A stretch of DNA of 64,000 nt from Turnera subulata (taxonomy: Eukaryota > Streptophyta > Magnoliopsida > Malpighiales > Passifloraceae): positions 4,140-68,139 of the forward strand of contig JAKUCV010001072.1 in NCBI GenBank assembly GCA_028386065.3, written 5' to 3'. Under the pieces are notes generated by a model. That model saw only the letters and a program-made list of their open reading frames with translations. It did not search any database and was not told the origin of the DNA. The translations under genes were made by a program, and so were the position numbers. Positions 33,900 through 45,489 of the stretch are shown here, piece after piece; the first letter of the stretch is position 1; the number at the start of each line of letters is the position of its first letter.

Positions 33900-35061
33900 T
33901 GGTTTATATTTGAGTGGTGATAATTATTTATTATTGTTTGTTAGCTGATCAATATTTATAAGTAACTTAATTAATATTTCTGATTCATGTGTTCTTGAAC
34001 CGTTGAAGAAGCATGCACTGTTTGATGCAAAAAATTTGGGTTTAAACTTTTAATTTATTTCTATTGTTCATAGCACAATTTGCAAATTCCCCCACCACCC
34101 ACAGCATTTTATATATAGTACTACTTCTTAACAGAATTTAAACACATTGAATAGAGAAATTCGGGAAAAAGTTTGGATTGAATTCGTGAATATGATTAGT
34201 AAGGGATGGAACATTTAATACATGGATGCCACTCGCGTGATATATATCTGCACATTCCGTGAATCACACAGCAGACCAATAGCTGGCTAATAAAAAAAAA
34301 GGGCAATGGCTGGCTAATAAAAAAGTAAATATGCATCTAATTGCAGGCCGGAGGACTGAGGAATAAGAGACAATATGCATATTTGACGAGGGGAAGATAC
34401 TCAATATTATTTTAATAGTTAAGATAGTCAAAGTCTTAGCAGGTTTTGATCTTCTTTTTCTGTTTTTTTTTTCTTTTGATTGTTGAGAAAGTCATTGGCA
34501 TGCTTAATAGTGAACTCTTCCTGTTCTCGAATGGTTGAAAGCATGTAGTCCACCTTAAACGATATGACTTGAAATTTGGTCATTCAATATATACATATAC
34601 AATGTATGAGATGAGCCTCAGACCTAAACCCTCATTTGATCACCACTTTACGTTAGTTATGCACGGAATTGAAATTTGTGGAAAATGTAAGATAGAAACA
34701 TCTCGAGTCATGACAAATATGTCTATTGTGTGTAACGACTAAAACAAGGGGCTGGTGGCTACAGTTAGGGGAAATGGATCGATGGCAAACATTTTCCTGT
34801 TTTGTGGAGTAGAAGTAAGGCCAACCAAGTGATTTAGGGTGCCAACTTGGAGTTATTCTATATCGACTCGGTTCCGTTTAAATAGGTTTTGAAATGGGTG
34901 CCAACCAAGTGATTTAGGGTGCCAACTTGGAGTCGGTTCCGTTTAAATAGGTTATTCTATATCGACTCGGTTCCGTTTAAAATGGGTTTTGCCATGACAA
35001 CTTGTCACGAAATTAGTTGGTATAGTTAGGTCATGGATGAAAATAAGTAGGTTCCCGTAAA
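33900..35061. other. Intergenic, no gene; short duplicated motifs at 34820-34985
   Basis: AT-rich, with no coding signal. At 34820-34985 the words GTGATTTAGGGTGCCAACTT and TCGGTTCCGTTTAAA recur two or three times in rearranged order with TTATTCTATATCGAC, which looks like local tandem slippage. Confidence 0.55.
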
Positions 35062-35662
35062 TAGACTTAGCAAAATGGGTATTGACACGATAACCCAATA
35101 TGAGCTCGATACAAAATTAGTAGGTAAAGGTCAGAGATTTTCAACCTATTTAGTTAAATGGGTCGACCCGTCACGACTCGAAAATTAGCAGGTCAGGTCG
35201 CAGGTTGACTCGTCAACCCAATAGGTACCTGCTTATGACTTGATTATATTTAGGATATAGATTATATTTAGGATATAAATATGTTACTCATCTAGTATAA
35301 CACTTATTTAATATTTAAGGTCAAAATTATGAAAATTGTCCAAGAATAACTTTATAAATGCTTTAAAATATTATTACATTATGATTCAATAATTTATAAT
35401 TTTATTTAATATATTAGACAATCTAATTATATGCCTATTTGCCTAAAAAATACAACGACTTGTGTAAAATAGAAAAAAATTTCAACTGATTTTTAGGTTT
35501 CTTAGATTTAATAGGTAACCCGAAGGTCAACCAGAACCCGATACGATAATAAACCGGTTGGACACGACACAATACGGTTATTAAATGGGTTGGGTCGGGT
35601 TGAGGAATCTGAACCTGTTTTGCCTGTTCAACCCGACACGACAATATAAATTACCAAGTCTA
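35062..35662. mobile_element. Second copy of the hAT-like MITE, opposite orientation
   Basis: Ends are TAGACTTAGCAAAA (35062) and, reversed, TAGACTTGGTAA (from 35662). Inward sequence matches the element at 32825-33406 in reverse, including the GTCGTGTCGGGTTGAACAGG and ATTAAATGGGTT regions. The flanking octamers CCCGTAAA and CCACTAAC match at only 5 of 8 positions, so this copy is older. Confidence 0.72.
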
Positions 35663-36060
35663 CCACTAACCCAATTTATATGGCTGGATTATATTTAAAG
35701 TCCATATATTTTATTAATTTAATACATGACTTCTTAGGTGTTTAAGGCTAAAATTATTAAAATTGTCTAAAAATATATTTATAAATGTTTTAATTATTTT
35801 TGTATAATGATTTAGAATTTATAATTTTATTTAATATATAAGAGGAGTTAATTATGTTCTTATTTGCTTTATATAGATAGAGCAAGTTGTGTAAATATAT
35901 GAATTCCAAAGTGATCTATAGATTTATAAATTTAATAGGTTAATCGATCCGAACCTGGATGATATAACACCATACGATTATTAAACTAGCTGGGTTTGGG
36001 TTGAGAAATCATTAATACTTATAACGCGACATAAATCCGACCAGTGAACACGAATTGTCA
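35663..36060. mobile_element. Fragment of a third hAT-like MITE copy
   Basis: The AT-rich core (AAAATTATTAAAATTGTC, ATTTATAATTTTATTTAATA) and the flanking TTAATAGGTTAATCGATCCG and TTGGGTTGAG words parallel the core and one end of the neighbouring copy, but with heavier divergence and only one recognisable side. Confidence 0.5.
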
Positions 36061-36780
36061 CTGAATGGGGAAATCATTTTGCATTCATCATAACTAGTCC
36101 AGATAGACAACCAAAAAAGAGTGGTTTATTGCGGGGGAAAGAGACCCCATTGGGGCAGCTTTCATGCCACAACTGGCTGAAGACGTGAACGCAAACAAGT
36201 AAAACCATGAACCTAAACTCAAAGAGTCTTAAACCAAACAGCAAGAAAAAAGAATACTTGGACTTAAAGACGCACGTGGTTGAAATGTCCTCAGATGCCT
36301 GCACCACGTTTCTATATATTTGGTGTTAGTGGTCACAGTCCTCCACTTGAGACTTTGATTGTTTGGAGGGTTGACGGCAACAATTAGCCCTAGTAGGTAA
36401 TAGGCTAATCGCTAGGAATATAGACCCATAATTCATTCTGACCTAAATAATTTGGCCTTGTTTAAATCATTTTCTTCTCTCAAAAAGATAGTATGTGGAA
36501 TAACGACAGCGTATTCGGCGGGTAATCCCAGGCAGGAAGTGAATAAAAATATTTATTTTATGCACGCAATTGCAGTATATGCTTGGGTAGAATTGGGAAT
36601 CCGCCGGAATTAGATGACTTCAAGAATTTGTCAATAACGGTATGCATATGTGAAAAGTAAAACATAATTATCAGAGTGTACATACTCGGAGAAATTTAAT
36701 TTTGAGAAATTATTATGAGCGATGATTACTGGGATTACCAATCCCCATCATTCCACACTTAATTTCATATTAGAAGTAAG

Positions 36781-39429
36781 TGTAACAGCCCGGGTAAATT
36801 TATGTTTTCACCGGGACTGTAAAAGGATTTTGTACAGTAATTTACCTTATGGAATAATCTTTGGTAATTATTTTATGGAAAACCGAGCATCGGATTCCAA
36901 TTCCGAGTCTCACTCCATACTCCGGATATTTATGCGGAATTTCCGGGACGAGTTGGAATTTTCGGAATTTGGAAGCTGCGAAAAGACAATTATGCCCCTG
37001 GGTAAGTTTTTATCACAGTAGGAGTTAGAAGGGCAGTTAAGTCATTTTGCTGGTTCAGATATTTCCTAATACATAGTCAATATTCTGCACTAATTTGAAG
37101 GGACGGAGACATTGTCGGCCATGAAATTTTATCCCTCCTTTCCAGCCTATATTATTGCTTAATTTTCAATCAAAATGGTGTAAAAAAAACCTACCTCTGC
37201 TTTGCTTCTGCAAGCAAAACCCAGAAACCTTTCTACCCTCTGCACAAAAATCCTGCCCAGACGTTTCACTACAATAATATTGGAATTACATAAATAAAAA
37301 AAAAAGAAGAAAAACAAAAACACAACAACCGTCACACAACAACTCACACCACCACCGTCGCGCCGCCACACCCCGTCCCCGTCACCATCGCCATCTGCAC
37401 CTTCTTCTCCCCTCCAAACCGTACCAACACCGACGCCGCCCTCCTCTCGTCTTCTCGCCGTCCTCCCCCTGCATGTGCCGTGCCGCCATCGAGTACGCGT
37501 TACTCGTCGCTGCAGCCGCCGGACCCAACCACAGATCCGCCGTCCCTTCTCCTCTCTGCCGCTCGCAGCCGTCTCGGCACCTCGCTCCGGTCGCGCTACC
37601 GTGCGTCGCGTCACGCCGCCTGCCGCCAGCTGCTCTCACGCCCGCACGCCGTCTCGTCGCACCGGCCATACCCGTGGAGATCACCCGGGTTCTGAGGTGA
37701 GCCGACCCGCCACATCTGGGTCGAGTCATGGGTCAAGACGCTGGGCCACGCCTTGGCACGGGCCTTGGCAAGGGCCCATGATCTGGGTTTGTGACCAGGC
37801 CTGGGCCTTAGTGCTTGGGCCGCGGCTGGACCTGCTGGGTTATTGGATTCAGTTTATGGGCTGACAGAGAAGGCCCAGTTTTAAAAAAAAAAAGAAGAAA
37901 GAAAAGAAAATAAATATATATATATATACTTCTCAAAAAAAAATAAATTTAAGGGAATATAGGATTATACTATTGGAAGAGTAAATTATGATATTTTAAA
38001 AGGTTGAGGTAATTAAGATAAGAATTATTGCTTTTGAAATTATAATATAGTAAACACCCTTGATATATTATGAATAAGTACATGCAAAATTTCCAAGAAA
38101 AACATATTATGGTAAGAAATTCTAGTGGTAAGTATATTTTGGAAATATATAGTACATCGTGCGAAAAATAATTACTTTGGAAAAGTACATACCTATGGAA
38201 TAAATAAGGAAAGGGTATTATCAAAACAAATACCGGAATAATAACCGGGTATAAATACAGTATGGAATTTTGACGCAAGAATAATAAATAGTGAATGATG
38301 ATGATAACGGGGTTCACCGGGACGTAAACGAATCAGTTTAGTTCTATTTTTACGGTATAGCATCATTTGCATTTATGTGCATCTTATGTGAGTATGTGTT
38401 ACTATTTGTTATATAGGAGCCAATAACGAACAATATCCCGAGGAACCGGAGCCGGGACAGTTTGAGGACTTCCAAGAGTAGGAAAATCGGCTAAGGTGAG
38501 GATGGATAAACTTTGATATGTCGCACATGATACTGTGTTTGTTTTTCTGTAATTATTTTGCCTGATTGAACTGCTGAGCTAATTGAGTTTGATTGTGGTA
38601 TTATTGCTGTTGTTGTTGATTTATTGATTGTGGATTTATTGACATGACGAGATAATTGGATAATTGGAAGTTGTGTTGACGACTTATTTGTCACTAGGAA
38701 AGTAGTGGTATGACTAGTTGGTTAGAGACTGTTTTGTGGTGGCTATGATCTGGGTTACTTGATAAGCATGTCTATGCTTGGGATGTCTGTCCAGTTATTA
38801 TAATTTTTGGGATGTCTATCCCTGGGTTACTATTTTGGGATGTCGATCCCTGGATTGATCTAGCACCCGGAACATGTTAATAACCAGGTCTGACCCCTAG
38901 CTTGTCCAGTGACAGGGCCCGAAAGATAAAATTGATAATAATAAGCATTCTTTTGGTCTTGGCTCAGTTATTTATCTACTTGTTTCCTTTGCTGGAATTT
39001 TACTTCGAAAGTATTGTGATTGCCTGCATATTACTGTTTATCTTTCGTCGGTGAGCACTTCGGACTCACCCCTCGCCTGCGGGGTTTCATCCCGTAGGAT
39101 GAGTTGTTCGTAGTACAGGTACGTGGTTCGGCCAGCCGCTGTTTCTGCTCCACCAGACCCCGGATCCATACCTCCGCTGCATCTCATTCTAAGTCTTACG
39201 CTGCTGGTTAATTTATGTTGCTGATTATTTATTTATTGCTATGTCATGTATTATATGTTTCTGCTACTGCTGTTGTGGTTTGAATAATGGTCCCCGGGTT
39301 CGGGTGACGGATGTTGTATTTGAGATTACTTGTACTGTATGTTATTTTGTATGTATTGTCTGCTACTGTAATAAGAACAGTTCTGACACGTGTTTACTGT
39401 GTACGGTAAATACGGGTCGGGGCGTTTCA
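36781..39429. mobile_element. Solo LTR of a Ty3/gypsy-type element
   Basis: It starts TGTAACAGCCCGGG and ends GGGTCGGGGCGTTTCA, i.e. TG...CA with the GGGC-rich ends common on large gypsy LTRs. GTAAG flanks it perfectly on both sides (36776-36780 and 39430-39434). It spans 2649 bases with no gag or pol and no second LTR, which is the expected product of LTR-LTR recombination. The GC-rich stretch 37330-37700, open in several frames at once, is judged part of the LTR, not a gene. The lineage (Tekay/Del-like by size and ends) is inferred. Confidence 0.75.
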
Positions 39430-39434
39430 GTAAG

Positions 39435-41723
39435 CATAAAAAATGATCTTGAATAATTAGTACTTGAAATTATTTTTAAATAAAAATATCATCCCGATTT
39501 TTAAGAGTATGCTTAAAAAAATACTAAATGATTTTATGAAATAGTAGTATTAGATAGGATGCATTTGAATCAGAATCGTTAAAGAACAAACTCAACCAAG
39601 GAACACTAACGCTTGCTTGGTATACCAGATCAGATTATGTTAGATGAATTTCTCAATGAAGAATTTCTACATGCACCAGAATTGGAATCCTAAATCTGGC
39701 TTCAGACAACTAATTGGCTTGTATCAGTTCCAGATTAGTTGCATTTAAGTAAATTCCTAGTACAGTGAGAAACTTTTATGGTAGTAGACCCATCTGTGGG
39801 TCCAGTTAAAAAGAACTTGACAACGAATGATCAGAGGTTAAATAAATGAGAGTCTGTAAAAAGTGGGTGGGGTGAGTTAAGTGTTTTTACTTTTTTTGTA
39901 TGACCAGACCAGACCAGAGGCGTAAGAATCAATTGAAGATGGTTTTAGCTTTACCCCAAAGGTCACGCAACCAATAAAAGTGGAGTTGCTATCTGTTCCT
40001 TCTGTTCCCGACACGCAATTGGCATTTTTAGCCAGGGAAGAAAAGTATAGTTGTAAGTATTCCCATGCAATCTAAACGTGCTCTGATTCTATGACTATTG
40101 ACTCGACTTGTTCCCCCTTTTCCTTTTGGCATATTTTTTTTCTTTTGTTGTCTGTTTTTTTGCAAACTAATTCTGCTTTTAAAAAATGTGAATGTGTGAC
40201 TAGTTCTTTCTTTCTGTGAAGACACAATTGCAATTATTGGTAGTTTGCTATTCTTACGGTTTAGGCTAAAGATGCGATTTTAATGTTTCGATTCCTCATG
40301 TGTTTGTTATTGTTATGTTTTCTTTCCATGACGAAAATATTTTCCTTTCAGTAATTTTTTAAAAAATTATTGAACATTGCAAAATGTAAAAAACCATTTC
40401 CGAAAAAAAAAAGAAAATTATACTAAGATAATTAAAATACTAATTATCTTTTAGAAACATTATTTATATACTTTTTTTCTATTTTTGTTATATTTTTAAT
40501 ATGGTAATTAAAAATGTGAAAGGTTTGGGATTGAAATAGAAAATGCCCCAAGGATTTTGGGAATATTCCCAAAGCTTTCATCCCACATAAATATAGGATG
40601 AATAATTTTTTTTTTTTACTGAAGTTTTAAATTAATTGAGGAAAGATTTGTGGTACCATTCCATTGGCCGACAGAAAATATAGTTAGCCTTTAAAAAAAA
40701 AGGTTTAAACCGAAGATATAGGCAGGCACTGTTACTACAGAGAGAAATCAAGATGCTGGCACACCACGTTTAAAACAATAGCATAAGTTTAAACAGAGAA
40801 AAGGAAAAAGAAAAAAGAGTCCCATCCAAAATAAATTACTGTAAGGTATATTATGAACCTCGTTTTTTTGATTGAACAAATTATTGCGTGTTAGCTTTTA
40901 GATTCTTTTTGAGCAAACGAGAAAGTTTTTTATTGATTATAAACAGGAGGTGGGAAACCACCATTACATAAGGATTATAAAAACACCATGCAGATACAAT
41001 TACTCCGAGACGGAGAGACATGCCTGAAAAGGAGGAAAGGCGGTAGAGGTCGAAGGAATACACTACTGGCTCGAGCCACTGGTGGAACAGCAACCCGCTC
41101 CCAAACTCGTCGTATCCGGCTTCAGCGATCCACCCAGTCAACGAAGAACGCATACTTGCATGGTTGGTTGCTTGAACTAGCAACAGGAAGACCAGTATCC
41201 TCAGATCTAGAAGCAGATCTGATCTGGTAGCTAGAGCAAAACGACCTAAGTACAAAAACAAAGAAAAGAAAGAAAAAAGAAGAAGGGGAGAGAAGTGGGA
41301 GAGGCTGCCCGTAGGCAGCCCCTCAGGTACCAGGTCGCAAGTTCTAGAGCATTCTTTTTGTCCAGATATATCAATGAGAAACCAGCCCATATAAGCCTAT
41401 ATACAAAGTTTCTTAAATCGTGGATCCAAACCATGTTTATTTTTGTACGGGCTTTCTTTCAGGGGAAAGCCTACAAATTAAGAAAATGCTAATAATTAAA
41501 AGTTTTGATTTCGGGTTTGTTGATCATGTAAGTATCGGATTAGATATGAGGAGTCTATCAAATTCCATCTTTCTTATTGTTAAAGAAATATAATTGTTAA
41601 TATGTTTGTGCTCATGATGATAGTTTGTTAACTTATACTATTTGCCTCAATGATCTTTGTGTGGATATGACCTTAGGTTGGGTGGGAAGGAGAATGTTAC
41701 TGTGGCTTATGTTTTAGCAACAA
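39435..41723. other. Intergenic, no gene supported
   Basis: Mostly AT-rich DNA. At 40881-41500 the minus strand has an open, hydrophobic but unrecognised 169-codon stretch that ends in an A-rich tail resembling a retroposon 3' end. No domain supports calling it a gene or an element. Confidence 0.5.
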
Positions 41724-41753
41724 CTAGCCGCTGTACCCGTGTTACACACGGGT
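41724..41753 (-). mobile_element. Helitron-like 3' terminus (hairpin plus CTAG)
   Basis: On the minus strand a perfect hairpin (arms ACCCGTGT and ACACGGGT, 3-base loop, 41753-41735) is followed after 7 bases by CTAG and then a T. A short hairpin about 11 bases before a CTRR end, inserted next to T, is the diagnostic 3' end of Helitrons. The element would extend to higher coordinates. Its 5' TC end was not located and no Rep/helicase is in view, so it would be non-autonomous. Confidence 0.5.
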
Positions 41754-41876
41754 TTGGGTGCCATTGATGTAACACGGGTTTGGGTGCCATTTGATTTATA
41801 CCGTGTTACACACGAATGTTTGGAGAATTTTCTACTTATGCATAATATTTTTTCCTTTGCATTATGTTCGTTGTTT

Positions 41877-42244
41877 TAAATTTTTATAATTAAGGTAGTT
41901 TTTCTTTTTTCGGTAATATTGGTTTAATGGGTTTTAGTTAGAGCCAATCCATTAATGACCGGGTTCAATGGATCTTTCGTTCTCATCCATTAATGCCATT
42001 TGCCACTTTTTTTGCTCCCTTTTTTCCCCTCTTTCGCCTGTATAAATTTCTATTATTAAGCTAGTTTTTGGTTTTTTTGGTAATATTGATTTTGATGGGT
42101 TTTAGTTTGGGCCAATCCTGGTTGAACCACATTTTTTTTGTTATTAAGTGTGAAATGTTCGGGTTCAATGTACCTTTCATTCTCATCCATTACTGCCAGT
42201 TGCCACACATTTTTTGCTCCCTTTTTCCCCCTCTTTCGCCTGTA
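41877..42244. repeat. Tandem duplication, 166- and 202-base units
   Basis: 41877-42042 and 42043-42244 are diverged direct copies. They share TAAATTT, GGTAATATTG, GATGGGTTTTAGTT/AATGGGTTTTAGTT, GGGTTCAATG, TCTCATCCATTA, TTTTTGCTCCCTTTTT and CTCTTTCGCCTGTA in the same order. The second copy has about 35 extra bases in the middle. They sit just inside the Helitron-like terminus. Confidence 0.8.
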
Positions 42245-43020
42245 TCGCAAACATCTCTTTTGATTATATGATGAAACCCTAGCCGCCGCAAAACAATTTT
42301 TTTTTTTGCGGGGAATTAACCCTTTGTTTTCGGCTCGAATTATTCCCTTTTGTTTCGCGATGTTCATTGGTTTTTTGCGTTGTTCGCGGATTTCTTCCTT
42401 TCTTCGCAGGTTCCTTCCTTTTTTGTCTTCTTCAATTTCTTTCTTTCTGTTTTCGCCGTTGGTGTTGTTTGGCAGATTCCTTCCGTTTTTGTCTTCTTCG
42501 ATTTCAAGAGCCCTAATTGGAAGCGCTCTGTTTATGCAGGTGGTCAAGGTTTGTGAGTTTGTTTCTATTGCAGCATCCCTTTACGCCTCGAATTGCTTTG
42601 CTATTTCGAGATCTTGCTGGGTTTGCAAGTTCATATCGATTCCTCTTGTTTTCCTCAGGTTTATATCGTTTTCTTTTTTTGTTGTTTAAACATTTTGTTC
42701 GTGTTTTGCATATATGGGTTTGGAAGTTCTCTTTTTTCTATTATGTTGCTGTCGGTTGTGAATATTTCCTTTTGTTTCTGTTTGTTTCTTTGTTTTGGTT
42801 TATTATCTAACATTTGGGATTGTGAATCTTGTATTCTAATTGGCGTTTGCCACGAATGGTTTTGACACTGAATATGAAGTGAGGAATATAAATTGAAGAA
42901 CATATAAGAACATATAAAGCTGTAATTATAAATTGAAGAACATAGAAACTGTTTTTATTTTTATTATTGTAGATAAGGGGTGTTGAACACCATCACAACA
43001 AACCCTCAATCTCATTCTCT
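42245..43020. other. Leader-like GC/T-rich stretch, no gene assigned
   Basis: A T-rich, gene-like stretch (AAACCCTAGCCGCCGC near 42272, then many TTCTTC/TTCGC words and an AG/GTTTGTG-type junction near 42550) resembles a 5' UTR with intron, but no protein domain was recognised in either strand. Confidence 0.35.
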
Positions 43021-43275
43021 TCACTTCTTCGTGTTGTTTTCTTCCTCTAGCATTGTGCATTGCTTGGTCTTCTCCACCCAGAGATCACGATAGTCTTCTG
43101 ACATCTCCTTCCAGATCGTCATTAAGTGATCTTGTTTCTGCACTAAAGTTTTCAAGTCGGTGATTTCTGCCAGCATTTGCGTGCATATTTCTTCTAACTT
43201 GTTCTTTTTCTCCTAGAGATGGTTGATAACCTCCTCCAGGATTTGATTGTTGTTTGCTGGCTGTTGGCTTGCCAT
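43021..43275 (-). pseudogene. Small coiled-coil ORF, copy 1, with in-frame stop
   Basis: From ATG at 43275 the frame reads MASQQPANNNQILEEVINHL, a TAG (43215-43213), then EKKNKLEEICTQMLAEITDL and on to MLEEENNTKK and TGA at 43021-43023. It would be 84 codons. Without the TAG it is a heptad-rich, charged coiled coil. Residue for residue it parallels the ORF at 44196-44492: KLEEICTQML versus KLEHICLQML, W/RYRDLW versus QYRNLYQEK, and LEEEN in both. Conserved pattern over about 55 residues with independent drift suggests the pair derive from a coding gene. The family was not recognised. Confidence 0.55.
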
Positions 43276-44195
43276 CTTTGTTGTTCTTTGACTAATTGGT
43301 AGTTGAGAAAACAATTGTTTGTGTGATAATCATATAGCTATGTTGCACTATATATAGGAGTACATCATGACTTTTTGTGTGAACTTCTAATAACTGTTGT
43401 TTCAATAATTGTAGCGTATTTGATTGGTTCCAGTAATATGGGGCGTTATTTATTCGTAACGAAAAACCCTAATACATTGAATTTTTTTGAAACGGCGTAC
43501 GTAATCTAATGGGTACAATGAGACGGCCTATTTTTAAGGCCTTTATTTACAAAATCCTAGAGGTGCGAGTGTTGACTTCGTATTACAACATTATTAAGTC
43601 ATTATTAGTTTCCAATTATATGTGTAGGTCTATTTTGTTCACACTTTGTATTGTTTACTATGTTGTTAAGTTATACTTGTTCTCAATTTCATTAGCATCA
43701 AGCCTTTTTTTGGCAAGTTGTGATTAGTATTCTGAGCCCGCAATAATGGTTCAAGGGGTAACCTTTTTAATTAGAGGGTGAAATCTTTTTGATGTATAGA
43801 TGTATTTCTTTTTTTGGTGCTAATGTACAGAAGAAAATGATTAAGATAGCTGAGTGATATTCTTGTATTGCAAGTTGACTTAACTACATGATCAGTAATA
43901 TATCAAATTCACCAAGGATGTTTGTGCAGTATTGTCTGTTCGGTTGTGCAATTGTTCCCTTTACTTATCTTGTTGTCTGGTTCTTCTCCCTTTTACTCTA
44001 TTTTCGTTTTCGTTTTTCTGTTTAACTGATTTTAGTTTCCAATGTGTGTATTTCATTCTTGTGTTTTTCTCTGCAGCATTATTGTGTTCTTAGTTAAAAC
44101 AGTTGTTGGTAAAGACCAGATCTATTTTAGGTAGAGAAACCAAGCAATATTTTTATTAATGAAACGTAAGAAAAGATACATAATTCAATATAAAA

Positions 44196-44492
44196 TTAAT
44201 TTTCCTTCTTCTTCTCCATATCTTGTTTGAGCTTCTGGTTCTCTTCCTCTAACTTTCTAGCTTCTACAGTCTTTTCCTGATACAGGTTGCGATATTGATT
44301 TGACAATTTCATCCATCTTTCCAGCATTGTTTCTTGTGTATCTACCAGCTGCTCCCATTCATCTAGTTGTTCAAGCATTTGGAGGCATATATGCTCCAAT
44401 TTTTTTTTTAATTTATTTTGAAGCTCTCTGATGATGGCTCCACTAGTAGGGTTATTGGATGGGTTATTTACAGAGGTCTTTTGTTTAGCCAT
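44196..44492 (-). CDS. Small coiled-coil protein of unknown function, copy 2
   Basis: A 98-codon ORF starts MAKQKTSVNNPSNNPTSGAI and continues as a charged amphipathic helix (ELQNKLKKKLEHICLQMLEQ, MLERWMKLSNQYRNLYQEKT, EENQKLKQDMEKKKEN). There is no signal peptide, membrane segment or metal-binding motif. The whole protein after residue 20 looks like one coiled coil. A related, interrupted copy lies about 0.9 kb away on the same strand (43021-43275). Both lie on the same strand as the Helitron-like terminus at 41724, so capture by that element is possible. No known family could be assigned. It could be expressed or could be a fragment of a longer protein. Confidence 0.5.
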   Translation of the reverse strand: MAKQKTSVNNPSNNPTSGAIIRELQNKLKKKLEHICLQMLEQLDEWEQLVDTQETMLERWMKLSNQYRNLYQEKTVEARKLEEENQKLKQDMEKKKEN

Positions 44493-44578
44493 AGTAATGG
44501 ATACAGGGTTTTGAATTTGGATTATGGAATAGTAGAACTTGTTTTTGGTAGGTAGTGAGGTATGGTTGCATGGTACTT

Positions 44579-44886
44579 TTGGGAAATTTTATGGTGAGGA
44601 CACCCCAAGTTTGATTTATTATAGACTTGATCTTAAATTCAGTTATATTAGGTATAATTAAACCATATAAGTATATATATTAAATGTGCAGATTTATTTC
44701 CTAAATAATACATAATAAATAAGGAAATAATATAAATTTTAGGAGATAAATGGGGAACCTATAAGGTAAATTGGAGAAATAAATAAACCCTAGAATAGAA
44801 AAAGCGAACAATCAAAGGTAATTTGTTAACATAATTAGGTGTCTACAACAAATTAAACTTGGAGAGTCCCCACCATAAAATTTCTT
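44579..44886. mobile_element. 308-base MITE with 8-base target duplication
   Basis: TGGTACTT flanks it on both sides (44571-44578 and 44887-44894). The ends are inverted repeats: AAATTTTATGGTGAGGACAC followed by CCCAAGTTTGATT on the left, and reversed AAATTTTATGGTGGGGACTC followed by TCCAAGTTTAATT on the right. The 8-base duplication suggests a hAT-type origin. No coding capacity. Ends are slightly uncertain by 1-2 bases. Confidence 0.65.
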
Positions 44887-44894
44887 TGGTACTT

Positions 44895-45489
44895 ATAGTC
44901 GTAGAAGAACATGAGAAGTTGTTTTGCATTTATGCCTGACATACATGGGTGTAACTGACCTCTAATTAATCCTTAAAGATACGACGTTTGGAAACGAAAC
45001 GATTTTTATGGTTGTATACAGGCTTTGAATTCCAATTCACATTCTTTCTCTGGTTCAAATTGTTTTTAGGCTAATGGATGGGAAAGTGCAATTGGTTAGT
45101 TCGCAATAAAGTAGAGCAGTGTTATTAAGGAGACTATGGCATCAGTTTTAGGCTTGCATTATGTGTTTAGTTGTTTACCATGCTAATTCTATGTTTTTGT
45201 TGTTTTGAATTCTATAACTGATATAAGCTTTGGTTTTTCCCCCTTTAGGTATGTTTCATTGTTACTTACCTTAACTTGTTGCATCAGCATATGTGCTAAG
45301 GCGTTGTTTATTTTCACTATTTTTCTTTTATGTTTGACAACATTTCTGTTTTTTTTTTCCTTCAGGTGTGCCTAGTAAGAGGAAGTAATGAAACCATATC
45401 TGGTTTTTTTTTCCCTTCTAGTGTGCCTCATTGTATGCAATATGTGTTTAGTTCTCGTTTTTTCCCCCCTTCAGGTATGTTTCAACATT
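44895..45489. other. Intergenic, no gene seen
   Basis: AT-rich sequence with pyrimidine tracts. CCCTTTAGGTATGTTTCA (45241) and CCCTTCAGGTATGTTTCA (45467) recur with small changes, and TTCAGGTGTGCC occurs at 45362. These are a loose set of repeated acceptor-like words upstream of the kinase fragment. Confidence 0.4.

Noticed and set aside
37159..37864. Several GC-rich overlapping frames suggesting a gene
   Set aside because: They sit inside the solo LTR bounded by GTAAG duplications, are open in many frames at once, and show no domain.
40881..41390. 169-codon hydrophobic minus-strand frame
   Set aside because: No recognised domain; the end looks like the A-rich tail of a retroposon. Not enough to call either a gene or an element.
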